From G963662905 sp965230045 (GTDB lineage Bacteria; Bacteroidota; Bacteroidia; Bacteroidales; WRLA01), in contig OZ245940.1 of assembly GCA_965230045.1 (NCBI GenBank), positions 4,464,001-4,528,000 on the forward strand: DNA of 64,000 nucleotides, written 5' to 3'. Below are positions 1-9,234 of the stretch, in pieces. The position numbers and the translations under genes were made by a program. Numbering within the stretch: the first letter of the stretch is position 1; each line of letters opens with the position of its first letter. The notes beneath the pieces are model-generated. The model searched no databases. It was not told the origin of the DNA and saw nothing but the letters and a program-made list of their open reading frames with translations.

Positions 1-1
1 T

Positions 2-340
2 TCGGGTTTACCGGTTCCGGCCAATGCCCTGTTCTTCATCAGTCTTCCTCTACTTGAACTTGTTGCCAAAGAAGGATCATATATCGGCCTGGCTCAATTT
101 GTACTTAATCCCTGGTTTATAATTGCGGGCACAATCTTCTTTTCATCACTGCTGCTCAGCCCGGTACGCCTGATGAGCCTGAAATTTAAAAACCTGCGAT
201 TCAAAGAAAATGCCGAGCGCTTTATTTTCATCCTGATCACCTTGATCCTTTTTTCTGCATTTCATCTGGTGAGTACGGTATTTATCATTCCGGCTTATCT
301 CATCATCAGCTTGATTAGCAATATCAAAAATTCGAACTGA
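2..340 (+). CDS. pssA: CDP-diacylglycerol--serine O-phosphatidyltransferase, 3' end (partial)
   Basis: The open frame enters from the left edge and ends at TGA 338-340, leaving 112 C-terminal residues. The family condenses CDP-diacylglycerol with L-serine to phosphatidylserine, the precursor of phosphatidylethanolamine, in the inner membrane. Visible here are a GLPVPANALFF segment typical of the Bacteroidota enzymes and hydrophobic helices separated by a basic loop (RLMSLKFKNLRFKEN). The final hydrophobic stretch ends in a short polar tail. The catalytic CDP-alcohol phosphotransferase motif would lie upstream, outside the window, so the call rests on the C-terminal sequence and membrane topology. 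Confidence 0.7.
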   Translation, partial: SGLPVPANALFFISLPLLELVAKEGSYIGLAQFVLNPWFIIAGTIFFSSLLLSPVRLMSLKFKNLRFKENAERFIFILITLILFSAFHLVSTVFIIPAYLIISLISNIKNSN

Positions 341-675
341 AATCATTCATTGATCCGAATTATCTTTCGTCCACAATCGCACACTGAGAACTGTACGCTG
401 ACGAACACATGCCGTTTATTTTACTGAGGACTTTGGCTTTGCAAGTCAACAATTCTTTTTCAAAAACATCAAAAAGGCATAAAAATCAAAGAATACAGTA
501 AAAAAAATCCTGCCCATTAAAAAACCAAACCAACGCAACAACACATAAGATACTAATTTTCAGTATTCTTATTAAAACTCTCTAAGCAATTTGATCAAAA
601 ATATTAATTAAAAAATTAACTCAGAACCAATCTGTTGGCATATTTGTTGATTAAACGCATGCAAAAATTAGTCAT
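341..675. other. Intergenic stretch without recognised gene
   Basis: This 335-base AT-rich gap lies between the pssA end and the next signal-peptide gene. I found no convincing small ORF, tRNA or strong terminator hairpin. A TATTTG string at about 641-646 recalls the -7 element but lacks the TAnn part, so no promoter is called. Confidence 0.5.
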
Positions 676-1359
676 ATGAGCAAATGGACAGGCATACTTC
701 TCGTATTTTCCGTATTAATTGCCGGGCAAACGATTCAGGCACAAGATAAAAATGACAACCAAAACGAAAAGAAAGAGACCCAATATCTTTTTAGCGGCAA
801 AAACGATATAAATGTATCCGGTTTTGGAGCACCCATATTTGAGTTCTCGTCGGCACAGGGCAATTTCGCATTTGGTGCAGGAGGAGGCGGTGCAGTATTG
901 TTTAACAAGCGCTTTTATATTGGTGGCTATGGTATTGGCATGATGAGCATGAATGAACTCGACTTCAAAATCCACAGCATCCACGGAACTATTTCATATC
1001 CGCACCTGCTCTTCGGGCATGGCGGTTTCTGGCTCGGGTACATACATAATCCGGAAAATGTTGTCCATTTTTCCCTGAGCACAAAAATTGGGTTCGGAGG
1101 AATAAGTTACACCAATGATTTATGGGACCAATGGTACGACGAATCAGATTGGGGCTATGATCGGGTTTTCGTCTTCACGCCACAGGCCGAAGTGGAAATA
1201 AATCTATTGAAATGGTTTAAAATCAATGCCGGATTGGGATACAGGCTTGTTAGCGGAATTGATAACGAATTCAAAGACAGCGAAGGAAACCCCGCAATCT
1301 CCAATAACGACATGAGCAGCATTCAAGGCAGCCTTAGCTTTATTTTCGGATGGTTTTAA
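676..1359 (+). CDS. Predicted outer-membrane beta-barrel protein, unknown function
   Basis: A 227-residue protein with an N-terminal signal peptide (hydrophobic core, cleavage probably after QTIQA). The rest is alternating aromatic/Gly-rich segments such as FYIGGYGIG and FKINAGLGYRL, and it ends in FIFGWF, an aromatic C-terminus usual for outer-membrane barrels. It starts with a clear ATG about 335 bases after the preceding gene and appears monocistronic. I do not recognise a named family. A small porin-like or opacity-type barrel is the most I would infer. Confidence 0.6.
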   Translation: MSKWTGILLVFSVLIAGQTIQAQDKNDNQNEKKETQYLFSGKNDINVSGFGAPIFEFSSAQGNFAFGAGGGGAVLFNKRFYIGGYGIGMMSMNELDFKIHSIHGTISYPHLLFGHGGFWLGYIHNPENVVHFSLSTKIGFGGISYTNDLWDQWYDESDWGYDRVFVFTPQAEVEINLLKWFKINAGLGYRLVSGIDNEFKDSEGNPAISNNDMSSIQGSLSFIFGWF

Positions 1360-1470
1360 CTCATAATCAAATTATTGCAAATAATTTCAAAAAAAATCAA
1401 TATCCCGGTAGGGGTAAATAAGACTTAGTGTGTCATACAGGCATAGAAACAAAACAGTACTTTCAAAACT

Positions 1471-3822
1471 ATGAGAAAACTAATTATTTTTCTGTCGTAT
1501 TTATTCCTGACGCAAAGCCTGCTTTGGGCAGATAATGACAGCGCGGAGAAAAAAATAAGGCATACAATCAGCGGGCATATTGAAGATGCAAACAATGGCG
1601 AAATGCTGATTGGCGCAACAATATATGTAAAAGAGCTACAGACGGGTACAGTAACCAATGTGTATGGCTTTTACAGCCTAAGCGTGGAACCCGGCGAATA
1701 TACATTAGTGTATTCCTATATTGGTTTTGAGAAAATCGAGAAAAACATCAAACTCGATAAAGACAAAACCATTAATATGCGCCTGAAACCTTCGCACGAA
1801 ACGCTGGAAGAGGTAATTATCCAAGGCAAAGCCTCTGACCGCAACATCAAAGACCCGGAAATGAGCAGCGTGGTTTTGGATTCCAAAAAAATCAATCAAA
1901 TCCCTGCTTTAATGGGCGAAGTGGATATCATCAAAGCATTCCAGCTGCTGCCGGGAGTTCAGGCGACAAGCGAAGGCTCTTCCGGTTTCAGTGTGCGTGG
2001 CGGATCTCCGGATCAGAACCTGATTATCCTGGATGAAGCGCCTGTGTATAATGCTTCTCATATGCTGGGATTTTTCAGCGTTTTCAATAATGACGCCATC
2101 AAAGATGTGAAACTCTACAAAGGAGATATTCCCGCGCAATATGGCGGAAGGCTCTCATCACTAATGGACATCCATATGAAAGAAGGAAACAATAAAAACT
2201 TTCATGGAACAGGCGGCATTGGCCTTATTTCGAGTCGATTGACACTGGAAGGACCGATAGTGCGCGATAAAACTTCATTTCTGCTCAGCGGACGCCGCAC
2301 CTACGCAGATTTATTTTTGCCGCTGGCATCTGATGAAGATATCAAAGATAATGTGCTGCATTTCTACGACATCAACGCCAAAGTGAACCACATTATTAAC
2401 GAAAACAACCGGATATTTATCAGTGGCTACCTGGGTCGCGATGTGTTTGAAAACAAATTTGCCCGTCTGGCTTTTGGCAACCAAACGGCGACAATCCGTT
2501 GGAACCATCTCTTTTCCAAGAAAATATTTGCAAACTTCACCGGCGTTTATACCAATTACGATTATGAAATCGGTTCCGAAATGCAACGAGCCAATTCTTT
2601 TAATTGGATATCCAACATGAAAGAATACGGCCTGAAAGCCGATTTTACCTGGTTTCTCAACCCCGACAACACATTACGCTTTGGGGCATCCACTTCCTAT
2701 CATGATTTTTATCCCGGCATGGCGGAAGGCGTTGGTGATCAATCCTTTTTTGACCGCTACGAAGTGCCCAGCACTTATGCTTTGGAAAACGCTGTGTATA
2801 TGAGCAATGAGCAAAATATCGGTGAACGCTTGTCGCTGCGCTACGGATTGCGCCTGAGCATTTTCCAGAATGTGGGACCGGGCACTGTTTACAATCTGGA
2901 TGAACAATATAAAGTAGTAGATTCCACGGTATATTCAAGTGGTGATTTTTACAATACCTATGCAGTACTTCAGCCCCGTTTGGGACTTAATTATTCATTA
3001 AACGAATTCAGCAGCCTGAAAGCCACCTACAGCCGCACCGCTCAGTATGTGCAGCTGGCACAAAAATCCGCATCGGGCACACCGCTTGACATCTGGTTTC
3101 CTGCCAGCCCCAATGTTAAGCCGCAAATCGCCGATATTTACGCATTGGGTTATTTCAGGAATTTCCAAAACAATGTTATTGAAGCCAGCGTGGAAGCCTA
3201 TTATAAAGACATGCAAAACTCCATTGATTTCCGCGATCATGCCGACCTGCTGCTAAACCAGGAAATGGAAAAAGAACTGCGTTTTGGAAAATCATGGTCT
3301 TACGGTCTTGAAGTCCTGCTCCGCAAAAACAAAGGCAAACTCACCGGATGGATTGGATATACTTATTCGCGCACAAAACGCAAATTTGAGGACATCAACA
3401 ATGGAGAAACCTACAATTCTCCCTATGACAAACCGCATGAGCTTACCATTGTTATGAATTACGAAATCAGCCCACGTTGGAGTTTTTCTGCCAATTGGAT
3501 ATATTCAACAGGCGCTCCGGTTACTTTTCCTTCCGGCAAGGCTATTTATGGAAACAAAATCATCTCCATTTACACCGAGCGCAATGCCTACCGCATGCCC
3601 GACTATCATCGGCTCGATCTGGCACTCACACTGCAGGAAAAGAAAAAAGCCGGACGAAAATGGCATCACAGCTGGACATTCTCCCTTTATAATGCCTACG
3701 GAAGAAAAAATGCCTGGGCCATCAATTTTGTTGAAGACGAAAACAATCCCGAAATTGTTTATGCAGAAAAAACCTATTTGTTTGGTATAATCCCTTCAGT
3801 AACCTTTAATTTTAATTTCTAA
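1471..3822 (+). CDS. TonB-dependent receptor with CarboxypepD_reg-like N-terminal domain
   Basis: A 783-residue outer-membrane receptor. After the signal peptide (about residues 1-21) comes a carboxypeptidase-regulatory-like beta-sandwich at about 30-115 (SGHIEDANNGEMLIGATIYV). A TonB plug follows at about 120-240, with the typical GFSVRGGSPDQNLIILDE and AQYGGRLSSLMDI motifs, then a 22-stranded-type barrel ending in VTFNFNF. Such proteins import large or scarce ligands using TonB/ExbBD energy. The gene is followed after three bases by a DUF4249 lipoprotein, a pairing common in Bacteroidota and likely an operon. The substrate cannot be read from the sequence. The downstream znuACB genes could hint at metal uptake, but they have their own promoter-like box. 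Confidence 0.85.
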   Translation: MRKLIIFLSYLFLTQSLLWADNDSAEKKIRHTISGHIEDANNGEMLIGATIYVKELQTGTVTNVYGFYSLSVEPGEYTLVYSYIGFEKIEKNIKLDKDKTINMRLKPSHETLEEVIIQGKASDRNIKDPEMSSVVLDSKKINQIPALMGEVDIIKAFQLLPGVQATSEGSSGFSVRGGSPDQNLIILDEAPVYNASHMLGFFSVFNNDAIKDVKLYKGDIPAQYGGRLSSLMDIHMKEGNNKNFHGTGGIGLISSRLTLEGPIVRDKTSFLLSGRRTYADLFLPLASDEDIKDNVLHFYDINAKVNHIINENNRIFISGYLGRDVFENKFARLAFGNQTATIRWNHLFSKKIFANFTGVYTNYDYEIGSEMQRANSFNWISNMKEYGLKADFTWFLNPDNTLRFGASTSYHDFYPGMAEGVGDQSFFDRYEVPSTYALENAVYMSNEQNIGERLSLRYGLRLSIFQNVGPGTVYNLDEQYKVVDSTVYSSGDFYNTYAVLQPRLGLNYSLNEFSSLKATYSRTAQYVQLAQKSASGTPLDIWFPASPNVKPQIADIYALGYFRNFQNNVIEASVEAYYKDMQNSIDFRDHADLLLNQEMEKELRFGKSWSYGLEVLLRKNKGKLTGWIGYTYSRTKRKFEDINNGETYNSPYDKPHELTIVMNYEISPRWSFSANWIYSTGAPVTFPSGKAIYGNKIISIYTERNAYRMPDYHRLDLALTLQEKKKAGRKWHHSWTFSLYNAYGRKNAWAINFVEDENNPEIVYAEKTYLFGIIPSVTFNFNF

Positions 3823-3825
3823 GCG

Positions 3826-4662
3826 ATGAAAACCCAATACTTAATAATACTTGCACTTTTTGTAGCTTTTGCCGGCTGCACCGAAAAAATGGACATCGAC
3901 CTCAATACGACCAATGAAAGATTGGTGATTGAAGGCAACATCACGTCTGACGATACCACCCAATATATCAAGCTGACCCATTCCACCGGATTTTATTATG
4001 CGGATCAACCTCCGGCAGTGCAAAATGCAGTGGTAACCGTAAATGACGGCAGCCGGGACATTGTTTTTAATGAAGTCTCACCGGGACTTTATGCCAGTCC
4101 GGGCAAAATGAAAGGCGACACACTAAAGTCCTACACCTTGGACATCAGGCTGGAAAAGGATATAAACGGCAGCAGCAATTACACAGCGCAATCTGCCATG
4201 CCCAGTGTTATCAGCGAGGGATATATTGAAATTGAATATCATGATGACTGGCTCGATGGGATATGGGAAGTACAACTTTTTGCACAGGATCCCCCAACGG
4301 AAAATTTCTACCTTTTCCGCTCCCTGCAAAACGGCGAAATGGTGACTGACAGCATTAACGAATGGATTATTTCGGAAGACCGCTTTTATAACGGAGGCTT
4401 CACAAATGGCGTTGGCGTTGCATATTTCAACCGAAAAGAAGGACAGGAACTCAAAAAAGGGGATACAGTAACGGTAATAATGTCGGGGATTACCGAAGAC
4501 TATTACTATTTCATTAAAGAAGTAAAAGAAGAAGCCTTTGGTCAAAATCCAATGTTTAGCGGCCCGCCGGCCAATGTAAGCAGCAATATCAACAATGGGG
4601 GCATCGGTTTTTTTGCCGCTTATTCGAATGTATATTTTACTGCTGTTTATCAGGGGGAATAG
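3826..4662 (+). CDS. DUF4249 family lipoprotein
   Basis: A 278-residue lipoprotein with signal peptide and lipobox AFAGC (Cys18 as the acylation site). The body is beta-rich, with the early segment RLVIEGNITSDD typical of DUF4249 proteins, which are almost always encoded next to TonB-dependent receptors. The start lies three bases after the receptor stop, so translation is probably coupled. By analogy with SusD-like partners it may be a surface or periplasmic accessory of the receptor, but its biochemical role is unknown. Confidence 0.75.
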   Translation: MKTQYLIILALFVAFAGCTEKMDIDLNTTNERLVIEGNITSDDTTQYIKLTHSTGFYYADQPPAVQNAVVTVNDGSRDIVFNEVSPGLYASPGKMKGDTLKSYTLDIRLEKDINGSSNYTAQSAMPSVISEGYIEIEYHDDWLDGIWEVQLFAQDPPTENFYLFRSLQNGEMVTDSINEWIISEDRFYNGGFTNGVGVAYFNRKEGQELKKGDTVTVIMSGITEDYYYFIKEVKEEAFGQNPMFSGPPANVSSNINNGGIGFFAAYSNVYFTAVYQGE

Positions 4663-4696
4663 CTCGGGCAATACATTTGTTATTTTGCCCGGGGCT
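4661..4696 (+). terminator. Stem-loop after DUF4249 gene, possible weak terminator
   Basis: Arms AGCTCGGGCAA (4661-4671) and TTGCCCGGGGCT (4685-4696) pair with one bulge around a 13-base loop, directly at the stop codon. No T tract follows, so termination is uncertain. Confidence 0.35.
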
Positions 4697-4766
4697 GCTT
4701 ATTGAAGATCATATGATGATTCCTTTCAAATCATAATAAGACGGCTTTTTTGCAACAAAAATGAAT

Positions 4767-4774
4767 TACCTTTG
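4767..4774 (+). promoter_or_regulatory. -7 promoter element of znuACB
   Basis: TACCTTTG matches the Bacteroidota -7 consensus TAnnTTTG, 23 bases before the znuA start. A TTG at 4750-4752 lies 14 bases upstream, shorter than the usual 17-23, so the -33 element is weak. No clear Zur or MntR palindrome was recognised. Confidence 0.4.
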
Positions 4775-4797
4775 TTAGTGGATGCAAATACCCTGAC

Positions 4798-5652
4798 ATG
4801 AAAAAACTCTTTGCTTTTGCTGTAATTGCGCTTCTTTTCACGGCTTGCCGGACGCAAAAATCTGATAAAGAAATGATTACCGTTAGCGTCCTTCCCCAAA
4901 AATATTTTATTGAAGCCATTGCCGGAAACGACTTCGATATAAATGTAATGGTCCCTTCCGGAGCCAGCCCCGCAAGTTACGAGCCTTCACCGGAACAGAT
5001 GCTCAAACTACAATCATCTCCATTGTATTTCCGCATCGGGCACATCGGTTTTGAAAAAGCCTGGATGAAAAACATCAGCAGCAATCATCCCGAAATGAAA
5101 ATTATCGACCTTTCGGAAGGACTTAACCTGATCGAAATCCCCACCGAAAAACATGGCGATCATTACCACTATGGCGTTGACCCGCATATCTGGCTATCGC
5201 CCAGGCTCGTGAAAGAATTCAGTCCGAAAATCCTTGCTGCCCTTTCCGAACTAAAAAAAGAAAATTCGCAAAAGTATCAGGAGAATTACCAAAAACTCAT
5301 CACCAAAATTGACTCTCTGGATACCCGGATAAAAGAATGGAGCGCAAAGGCGCACAACAAGAGCTTTTTGATTTTCCATCCGGTATTGACCTATTATGCA
5401 CGGGATTACGGCTACGAACAAATTCCTCTTGAGGTAGATGGAAAGGAACCCGGCCTGAAGCATATGAAAAAGATTGCCGATCAGGCGCAACAAAAAAATA
5501 TTCGTAAAATTTTGGTGCAAAAGGAATTTGATATGCGCAACGCCAAAGTCACTGCCGAACAGATTGGGGGCAAGATTATCCAAATAGATCCACTATCCGA
5601 AAACTGGCCGGATAATATTATTGATATCAGCAAAAAACTAGCACAGGAATAA
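4798..5652 (+). CDS. znuA: Zinc/manganese ABC transporter substrate-binding lipoprotein
   Basis: A 284-residue cluster A-I solute-binding protein. The signal peptide ends in lipobox LFTAC (Cys17). The two-lobed TroA fold is indicated by VSVLPQKYFIEAIAGNDF near the N-terminus, the metal-binding histidine region HGDHYHYGVDPHIWLSP at about residues 119-137, and a long connecting helix. The His-rich loop is short compared with many ZnuA proteins. It delivers Zn(II), possibly Mn(II), to the permease encoded downstream. Its stop overlaps the start of the ATPase gene by one base (TAATG), showing a tight three-gene operon. The symbol is by family; the metal was not determined. Confidence 0.85.
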   Translation: MKKLFAFAVIALLFTACRTQKSDKEMITVSVLPQKYFIEAIAGNDFDINVMVPSGASPASYEPSPEQMLKLQSSPLYFRIGHIGFEKAWMKNISSNHPEMKIIDLSEGLNLIEIPTEKHGDHYHYGVDPHIWLSPRLVKEFSPKILAALSELKKENSQKYQENYQKLITKIDSLDTRIKEWSAKAHNKSFLIFHPVLTYYARDYGYEQIPLEVDGKEPGLKHMKKIADQAQQKNIRKILVQKEFDMRNAKVTAEQIGGKIIQIDPLSENWPDNIIDISKKLAQE

Positions 5653-6395
5653 TGGAAGAAGAAATTTTATTAAGCCTGAAAAATGTGGATGCCGGTTACG
5701 AGGGCAAAACGGTGATCAAGGATGTGAATTTCGACATTCATGCAAATGATTTTATTGGGATTATCGGGCCAAACGGAGGCGGCAAAACGACGCTGCTCAA
5801 AGTAATGCTCGGCATCATTAAACCAATGAATGGTGAAATCAAAAAAAAACCGGCTATTGGCACACCCGGTTATCTGCCTCAATACACCAATATTGACAAA
5901 CGCTTCCCCGTTTCACCGCTGGAAGTAGTTTTGAGCGGGCTTCTACAACCCGGACATCTGCAATGGCGCTACAGCAAAGAAGAAAAACAAAAGGCACATC
6001 AGCTTTTGAAAAGAGCCGGTTTGGCAGAAATTGCCATCAAACCTCTAGGGAATTTATCGGGTGGGCAAATCCAAAAGACCCTGCTTTGCCGTGCTTTGAT
6101 CCGCGACCCCAAACTCCTGATCCTCGATGAGCCCAATACTTATGTCGACAGCAGCTTTGAGGGAGAACTCTATGAAATGCTGCGCGAACTCAATAATAAT
6201 ATGGCCATTGTGATGGTAAGCCATGATGTGGGCACAATATCGTCCTACATCAAAAGTATTGCCTGCGTAAATCAGGAACTGCACTACCATCATTCCAATC
6301 AGATCAGCCAGGAACAGTTGATGTCGTATAATTGCCCTATTGACCTAATTACCCACGGAACTGTTCCGCACCGCGTATTGAAAAAGCACGAATAA
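5652..6395 (+). CDS. znuC: Zinc/manganese ABC transporter ATP-binding protein
   Basis: A 247-residue ABC ATPase. Walker A is GPNGGGKTT at about residues 39-47, the signature is NLSGGQIQK, Walker B is LLILDEPN, and the switch histidine is in MVSHDVG. Length and the C-terminal HGTVPHRV segment fit the ZnuC/MntB group. It energises transport through the permease that begins one base after its stop codon. The order is substrate-binding, ATPase, permease. Confidence 0.88.
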   Translation: MEEEILLSLKNVDAGYEGKTVIKDVNFDIHANDFIGIIGPNGGGKTTLLKVMLGIIKPMNGEIKKKPAIGTPGYLPQYTNIDKRFPVSPLEVVLSGLLQPGHLQWRYSKEEKQKAHQLLKRAGLAEIAIKPLGNLSGGQIQKTLLCRALIRDPKLLILDEPNTYVDSSFEGELYEMLRELNNNMAIVMVSHDVGTISSYIKSIACVNQELHYHHSNQISQEQLMSYNCPIDLITHGTVPHRVLKKHE

Positions 6396-6396
6396 A

Positions 6397-7239
6397 ATGG
6401 AAATACTTGCACAACTGTTCAATTACCAGTTTTTTGTAAATGCCGTTATTGCCAGTCTGCTCAGTTCGGTAATTTGCGGTATTGCAGGCACTTATATTGT
6501 TACACGGCGGATTGTTTTTATCAGCGGAGGCATTACGCATGCTTCGTTTGGCGGGATTGGACTGGCTTTTTTCCTTGGCCTGAGCCCTATTCTTGGCGCT
6601 GCGGTTTTTGCAGTATTGACGGCTTTGGCCGTACAGTTTTTATCGCGAAAAGATGCCATTCGCCAGGATTCTGTAATCGGGATTTTGTGGAGCCTCGGAA
6701 TGGCCATAGGAATCATTTTTATTTTTCTGAGCCCTGGTTATACACCCAACCTGATGAGCTATTTGTTTGGAAGCCTGCTCACTGTCAGCAGCACAGATTT
6801 AATCCTTATGGCCGCCCTTGCGGTGATTGTTTCCTTTTTCTTCATCCGCTTTTTGCGCATCATCCTCTTTATTTCTTTTGATGAAAGTTATGCCCGGACA
6901 TCCGGAATTCCGGTTGACCTTTTTTCTGCATTACTGATGGTTCTGGTTTCGCTCACCATTGTGCTCAGCATACGGACTGCCGGTATCATATTGGTTATCA
7001 GCCTGCTTACAATACCACAAACCACAGCCAACCTTTTCACACACGATTTTAAAAAGATGATACTCTACTCTATAATTTTTAATATCATTGGAAGTTTGAG
7101 TGGATTGATGATCTCTTTTTGGCTGAACATTCCTTCCGGAGCTTCCATTATCTTTTCTTTGGTACTCCTTTTCGGTATTGCCAAATTAATTGTATTTGCC
7201 GGCAGCAAAAGAAAAAATGGCACAATTAATTTGAATTAA
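6397..7239 (+). CDS. znuB: Zinc/manganese ABC transporter permease
   Basis: A 280-residue inner-membrane protein of the ABC-3 family with eight or so hydrophobic segments. The motif GGITHASFGGIGLAFFLG in the second segment and DSVIGILWSLGMAIG are typical of ZnuB/MntC permeases. It forms the membrane channel with the ATPase encoded immediately upstream. The operon appears to stop here; the next gene has a separate leader of 49 bases. Confidence 0.87.
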   Translation: MEILAQLFNYQFFVNAVIASLLSSVICGIAGTYIVTRRIVFISGGITHASFGGIGLAFFLGLSPILGAAVFAVLTALAVQFLSRKDAIRQDSVIGILWSLGMAIGIIFIFLSPGYTPNLMSYLFGSLLTVSSTDLILMAALAVIVSFFFIRFLRIILFISFDESYARTSGIPVDLFSALLMVLVSLTIVLSIRTAGIILVISLLTIPQTTANLFTHDFKKMILYSIIFNIIGSLSGLMISFWLNIPSGASIIFSLVLLFGIAKLIVFAGSKRKNGTINLN

Positions 7240-7288
7240 ACCATAAAATCGCGATATTTGGGCAAAATAGCCAACAAAAACCCAAATC

Positions 7289-8170
7289 ATGAAAAAGATA
7301 CTTGTTCCTGTCGATTTTTCTCCATCGAGCAAAATCATTATGCGTTTCGCCATTGATACCGCAATAAAAGCCGGGGCGGACATTCAGTTTTTTCACAGTT
7401 ATTACGATCAAATTGTGCTGCAGGGCATGTCGGGCACAGATACTGTAGAAAGCCTTCCGATGATGGACATGAAATTCTCTGCTGAAGTCCGTGACCGCAG
7501 TGAAAAACAAATGAAGGCATTATGCGAAGAGCTGAAGGAAGAATTTACAAAGAAGGGGAAAAAGTTGCCCGAATGGAACTGGATTGTTGAAGGCGGTGAT
7601 TTTGAAACGGAAATCCGCATTGCCTGCCAGGATTACAAACCCGATATGGTAATCATTGGCTCCGAAGGCCATGGAAAAAAAGACCCTTACAGCGGATCTG
7701 TTTCTGCCCGTTTGTTTAAGCATGCGCGCGTACCGGTTTTTGCCGTGAATAATTCCATTGCTCCCGATCAACTGAACAACATCCTCTTTCTCTCTGATTT
7801 CTCCCAAACCATGAATTCAAGAGTCCGTTATTTGCTCGAATTTGCCGAATTATACAAGGCCACAGTTCGTTGCAGGCATTTGCACCTGGATTCCAAAGAA
7901 ATGTTTGATGATGTAAAAGCAGAATCGCTCCGTCAGGATTTCAATGACGAAGTAAATGCCGGCTTGATTGATTTTGAGATAACAGCTTGCCAGGAAGCGG
8001 AAGAAGGATTATCCGAAGTTTTCAAGGAATTCCAACCCGATGTAATTGCATTCCATGTGAAACAACACAGCTTTCTGTACCATATGTTTCATAATACAAT
8101 TACCCGAAAAGATATTTTCAAGACAGGAAAGCCCTTATTGGTATTTGGTCCTGAATCTTTAACGGATTAA
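7289..8170 (+). CDS. Tandem universal stress protein (UspA family)
   Basis: A 293-residue cytoplasmic protein made of two Usp domains (about 1-150 and 153-293). The first has the canonical start KKILVPVDFSPSSK and an ATP-binding-type GSEGHGKKDPYSGSVSARL segment (G-2X-G-9X-G(S/T)-like). The second is divergent and lacks a clear nucleotide loop. Tandem Usps are common stress and starvation proteins in Bacteroidota. No operon partner is seen: the Rpn genes downstream are on the opposite strand. Confidence 0.85.
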   Translation: MKKILVPVDFSPSSKIIMRFAIDTAIKAGADIQFFHSYYDQIVLQGMSGTDTVESLPMMDMKFSAEVRDRSEKQMKALCEELKEEFTKKGKKLPEWNWIVEGGDFETEIRIACQDYKPDMVIIGSEGHGKKDPYSGSVSARLFKHARVPVFAVNNSIAPDQLNNILFLSDFSQTMNSRVRYLLEFAELYKATVRCRHLHLDSKEMFDDVKAESLRQDFNDEVNAGLIDFEITACQEAEEGLSEVFKEFQPDVIAFHVKQHSFLYHMFHNTITRKDIFKTGKPLLVFGPESLTD

Positions 8171-8181
8171 AGCAGTATTTT

Positions 8182-8288
8182 TCATATTTGTTCAAGGGGA
8201 AGGTTTGTTTCACGTGCAATCTCTTCGAAGTTTCTTCTTACATCAAATATCTGAATGCATTATCGTATAATGGGTTAACTATTTTCAT
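8182..8288 (-). pseudogene. Internally deleted remnant of a third Rpn-type nuclease gene
   Basis: Read on the minus strand from ATG 8286-8288, the first 16 codons (MKIVNPLYDNAFRYLM) match the start of the two intact Rpn genes, then a stop follows. In a shifted frame the sequence continues with NFEEIARETNLPLEQI and a stop at 8182-8184. This resembles the C-terminal KSVEEISNETGLSIPEL of the intact copies. The stub therefore joins a gene start to a gene end with almost everything between deleted. It overlaps the neighbouring stop by the same 14 bases that join the two intact copies. Confidence 0.65.
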
Positions 8289-9234
8289 CTTCAGGCTTGT
8301 TCATAAGGTTGTTCAGTTCTGGAATGCTCAATCCTGTTTCGTTGCTTATTTCTTCAACGCTTTTGCCCATTTCATGCAGCAGTTTGGCAAGTTTCGTTTT
8401 TGTCTGCAGGGCGTCCTGTCTTGCTGTATCAGCTTCCATCCTTGCATTACTGGCGGCCTGTTTCGCTGTATCGGCTTCCATCCTTGCCTCTTCAATCTTT
8501 TTCTCAAAGCGCGACTCCTGCTGGTCGAAAATAAAATCAATTTCTTCTTCGGCATCCAATTGACGGCGGAAGGCATCGTCCAGCAAAGGTTTTTGAAGAT
8601 ACTGCGCAACATCATGAAAGCCCTCGGGAATCTCCTGTAAATCAAGGATATAATTCTGCCCCGATATCCAAGACTGGTTAAAAAACATCATAAACTGCTC
8701 CAGGCGGCTTTTGCGCTCTGCCGGCAAACGGCGCACCTGCAAAATATGCGAGCGGTGCGTGAGGTGGTTAATGAAAAAACTGTCAACTGCTACCGGCTCT
8801 TTGCTTACCGAATTGACAATCTGACGGTTAACCGTTACCGCCATATAAGGGACATCATCCAGATTATAGCCCAAAATATATACCGTAATAATAGGACGGA
8901 TCTTATTATAAAGCTTTTCCGCTTCGGCAACCGTATTCATATAATTCATCCCGAGATAGTTGCGGAACCGGCGGATGTCGGTGGCAAACTTCGATTTCTG
9001 CAATTCGATCAGTACGGTCTGTTCTTTCCCTTCGGCATTGCGGATGCGTGCTTTAAAATCAAGGCGGAACAAACTCAACCCCCTTTTATCATCAGAAGCA
9101 TGGGTTTCCTGCTGGCCCAAATCCAGTTCAATAATTTCCTCATCGAGCAAAACAGACAGCACCTTGCGGGCGATGCGCTCGTTTTGCATCAGATATTTGA
9201 GGGCTTTGTCGTATAATGGGTTAACTATTTTCAT
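8275..9234 (-). CDS. Rpn family PD-(D/E)XK nuclease / putative transposase, copy A
   Basis: A 319-residue protein beginning MKIVNPLYDKALKYLM. The PDDEXK_2 core has Asp59 in FRLDFKARI and Glu77-x-Gln79-Lys80 in VLIELQKSKF. A C-terminal coiled coil (about 225-275) carries repeated ARMEADTA units, followed by a short helix-turn-helix-like tail (MGKSVEEISNETGLSIPEL). Rpn proteins are recombination-promoting nucleases spread widely in Bacteroidota. This is the downstream member of a near-identical tandem pair. Its start lies inside the last 14 bases of copy B and it has no promoter of its own, so it is probably co-transcribed with B. Confidence 0.85.
   Translation of the reverse strand: MKIVNPLYDKALKYLMQNERIARKVLSVLLDEEIIELDLGQQETHASDDKRGLSLFRLDFKARIRNAEGKEQTVLIELQKSKFATDIRRFRNYLGMNYMNTVAEAEKLYNKIRPIITVYILGYNLDDVPYMAVTVNRQIVNSVSKEPVAVDSFFINHLTHRSHILQVRRLPAERKSRLEQFMMFFNQSWISGQNYILDLQEIPEGFHDVAQYLQKPLLDDAFRRQLDAEEEIDFIFDQQESRFEKKIEEARMEADTAKQAASNARMEADTARQDALQTKTKLAKLLHEMGKSVEEISNETGLSIPELNNLMNKPEDENS

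Noticed and set aside
341..675. Promoter or small RNA in the gap after pssA
   Set aside because: TATTTG at about 641 lacks the full -7 pattern, and no stable hairpin or T tract marks an RNA gene.
4123..4671. 182-residue minus-strand frame opposite the DUF4249 gene
   Set aside because: It is antisense to a well-supported lipoprotein gene, and its product has no recognisable domain.
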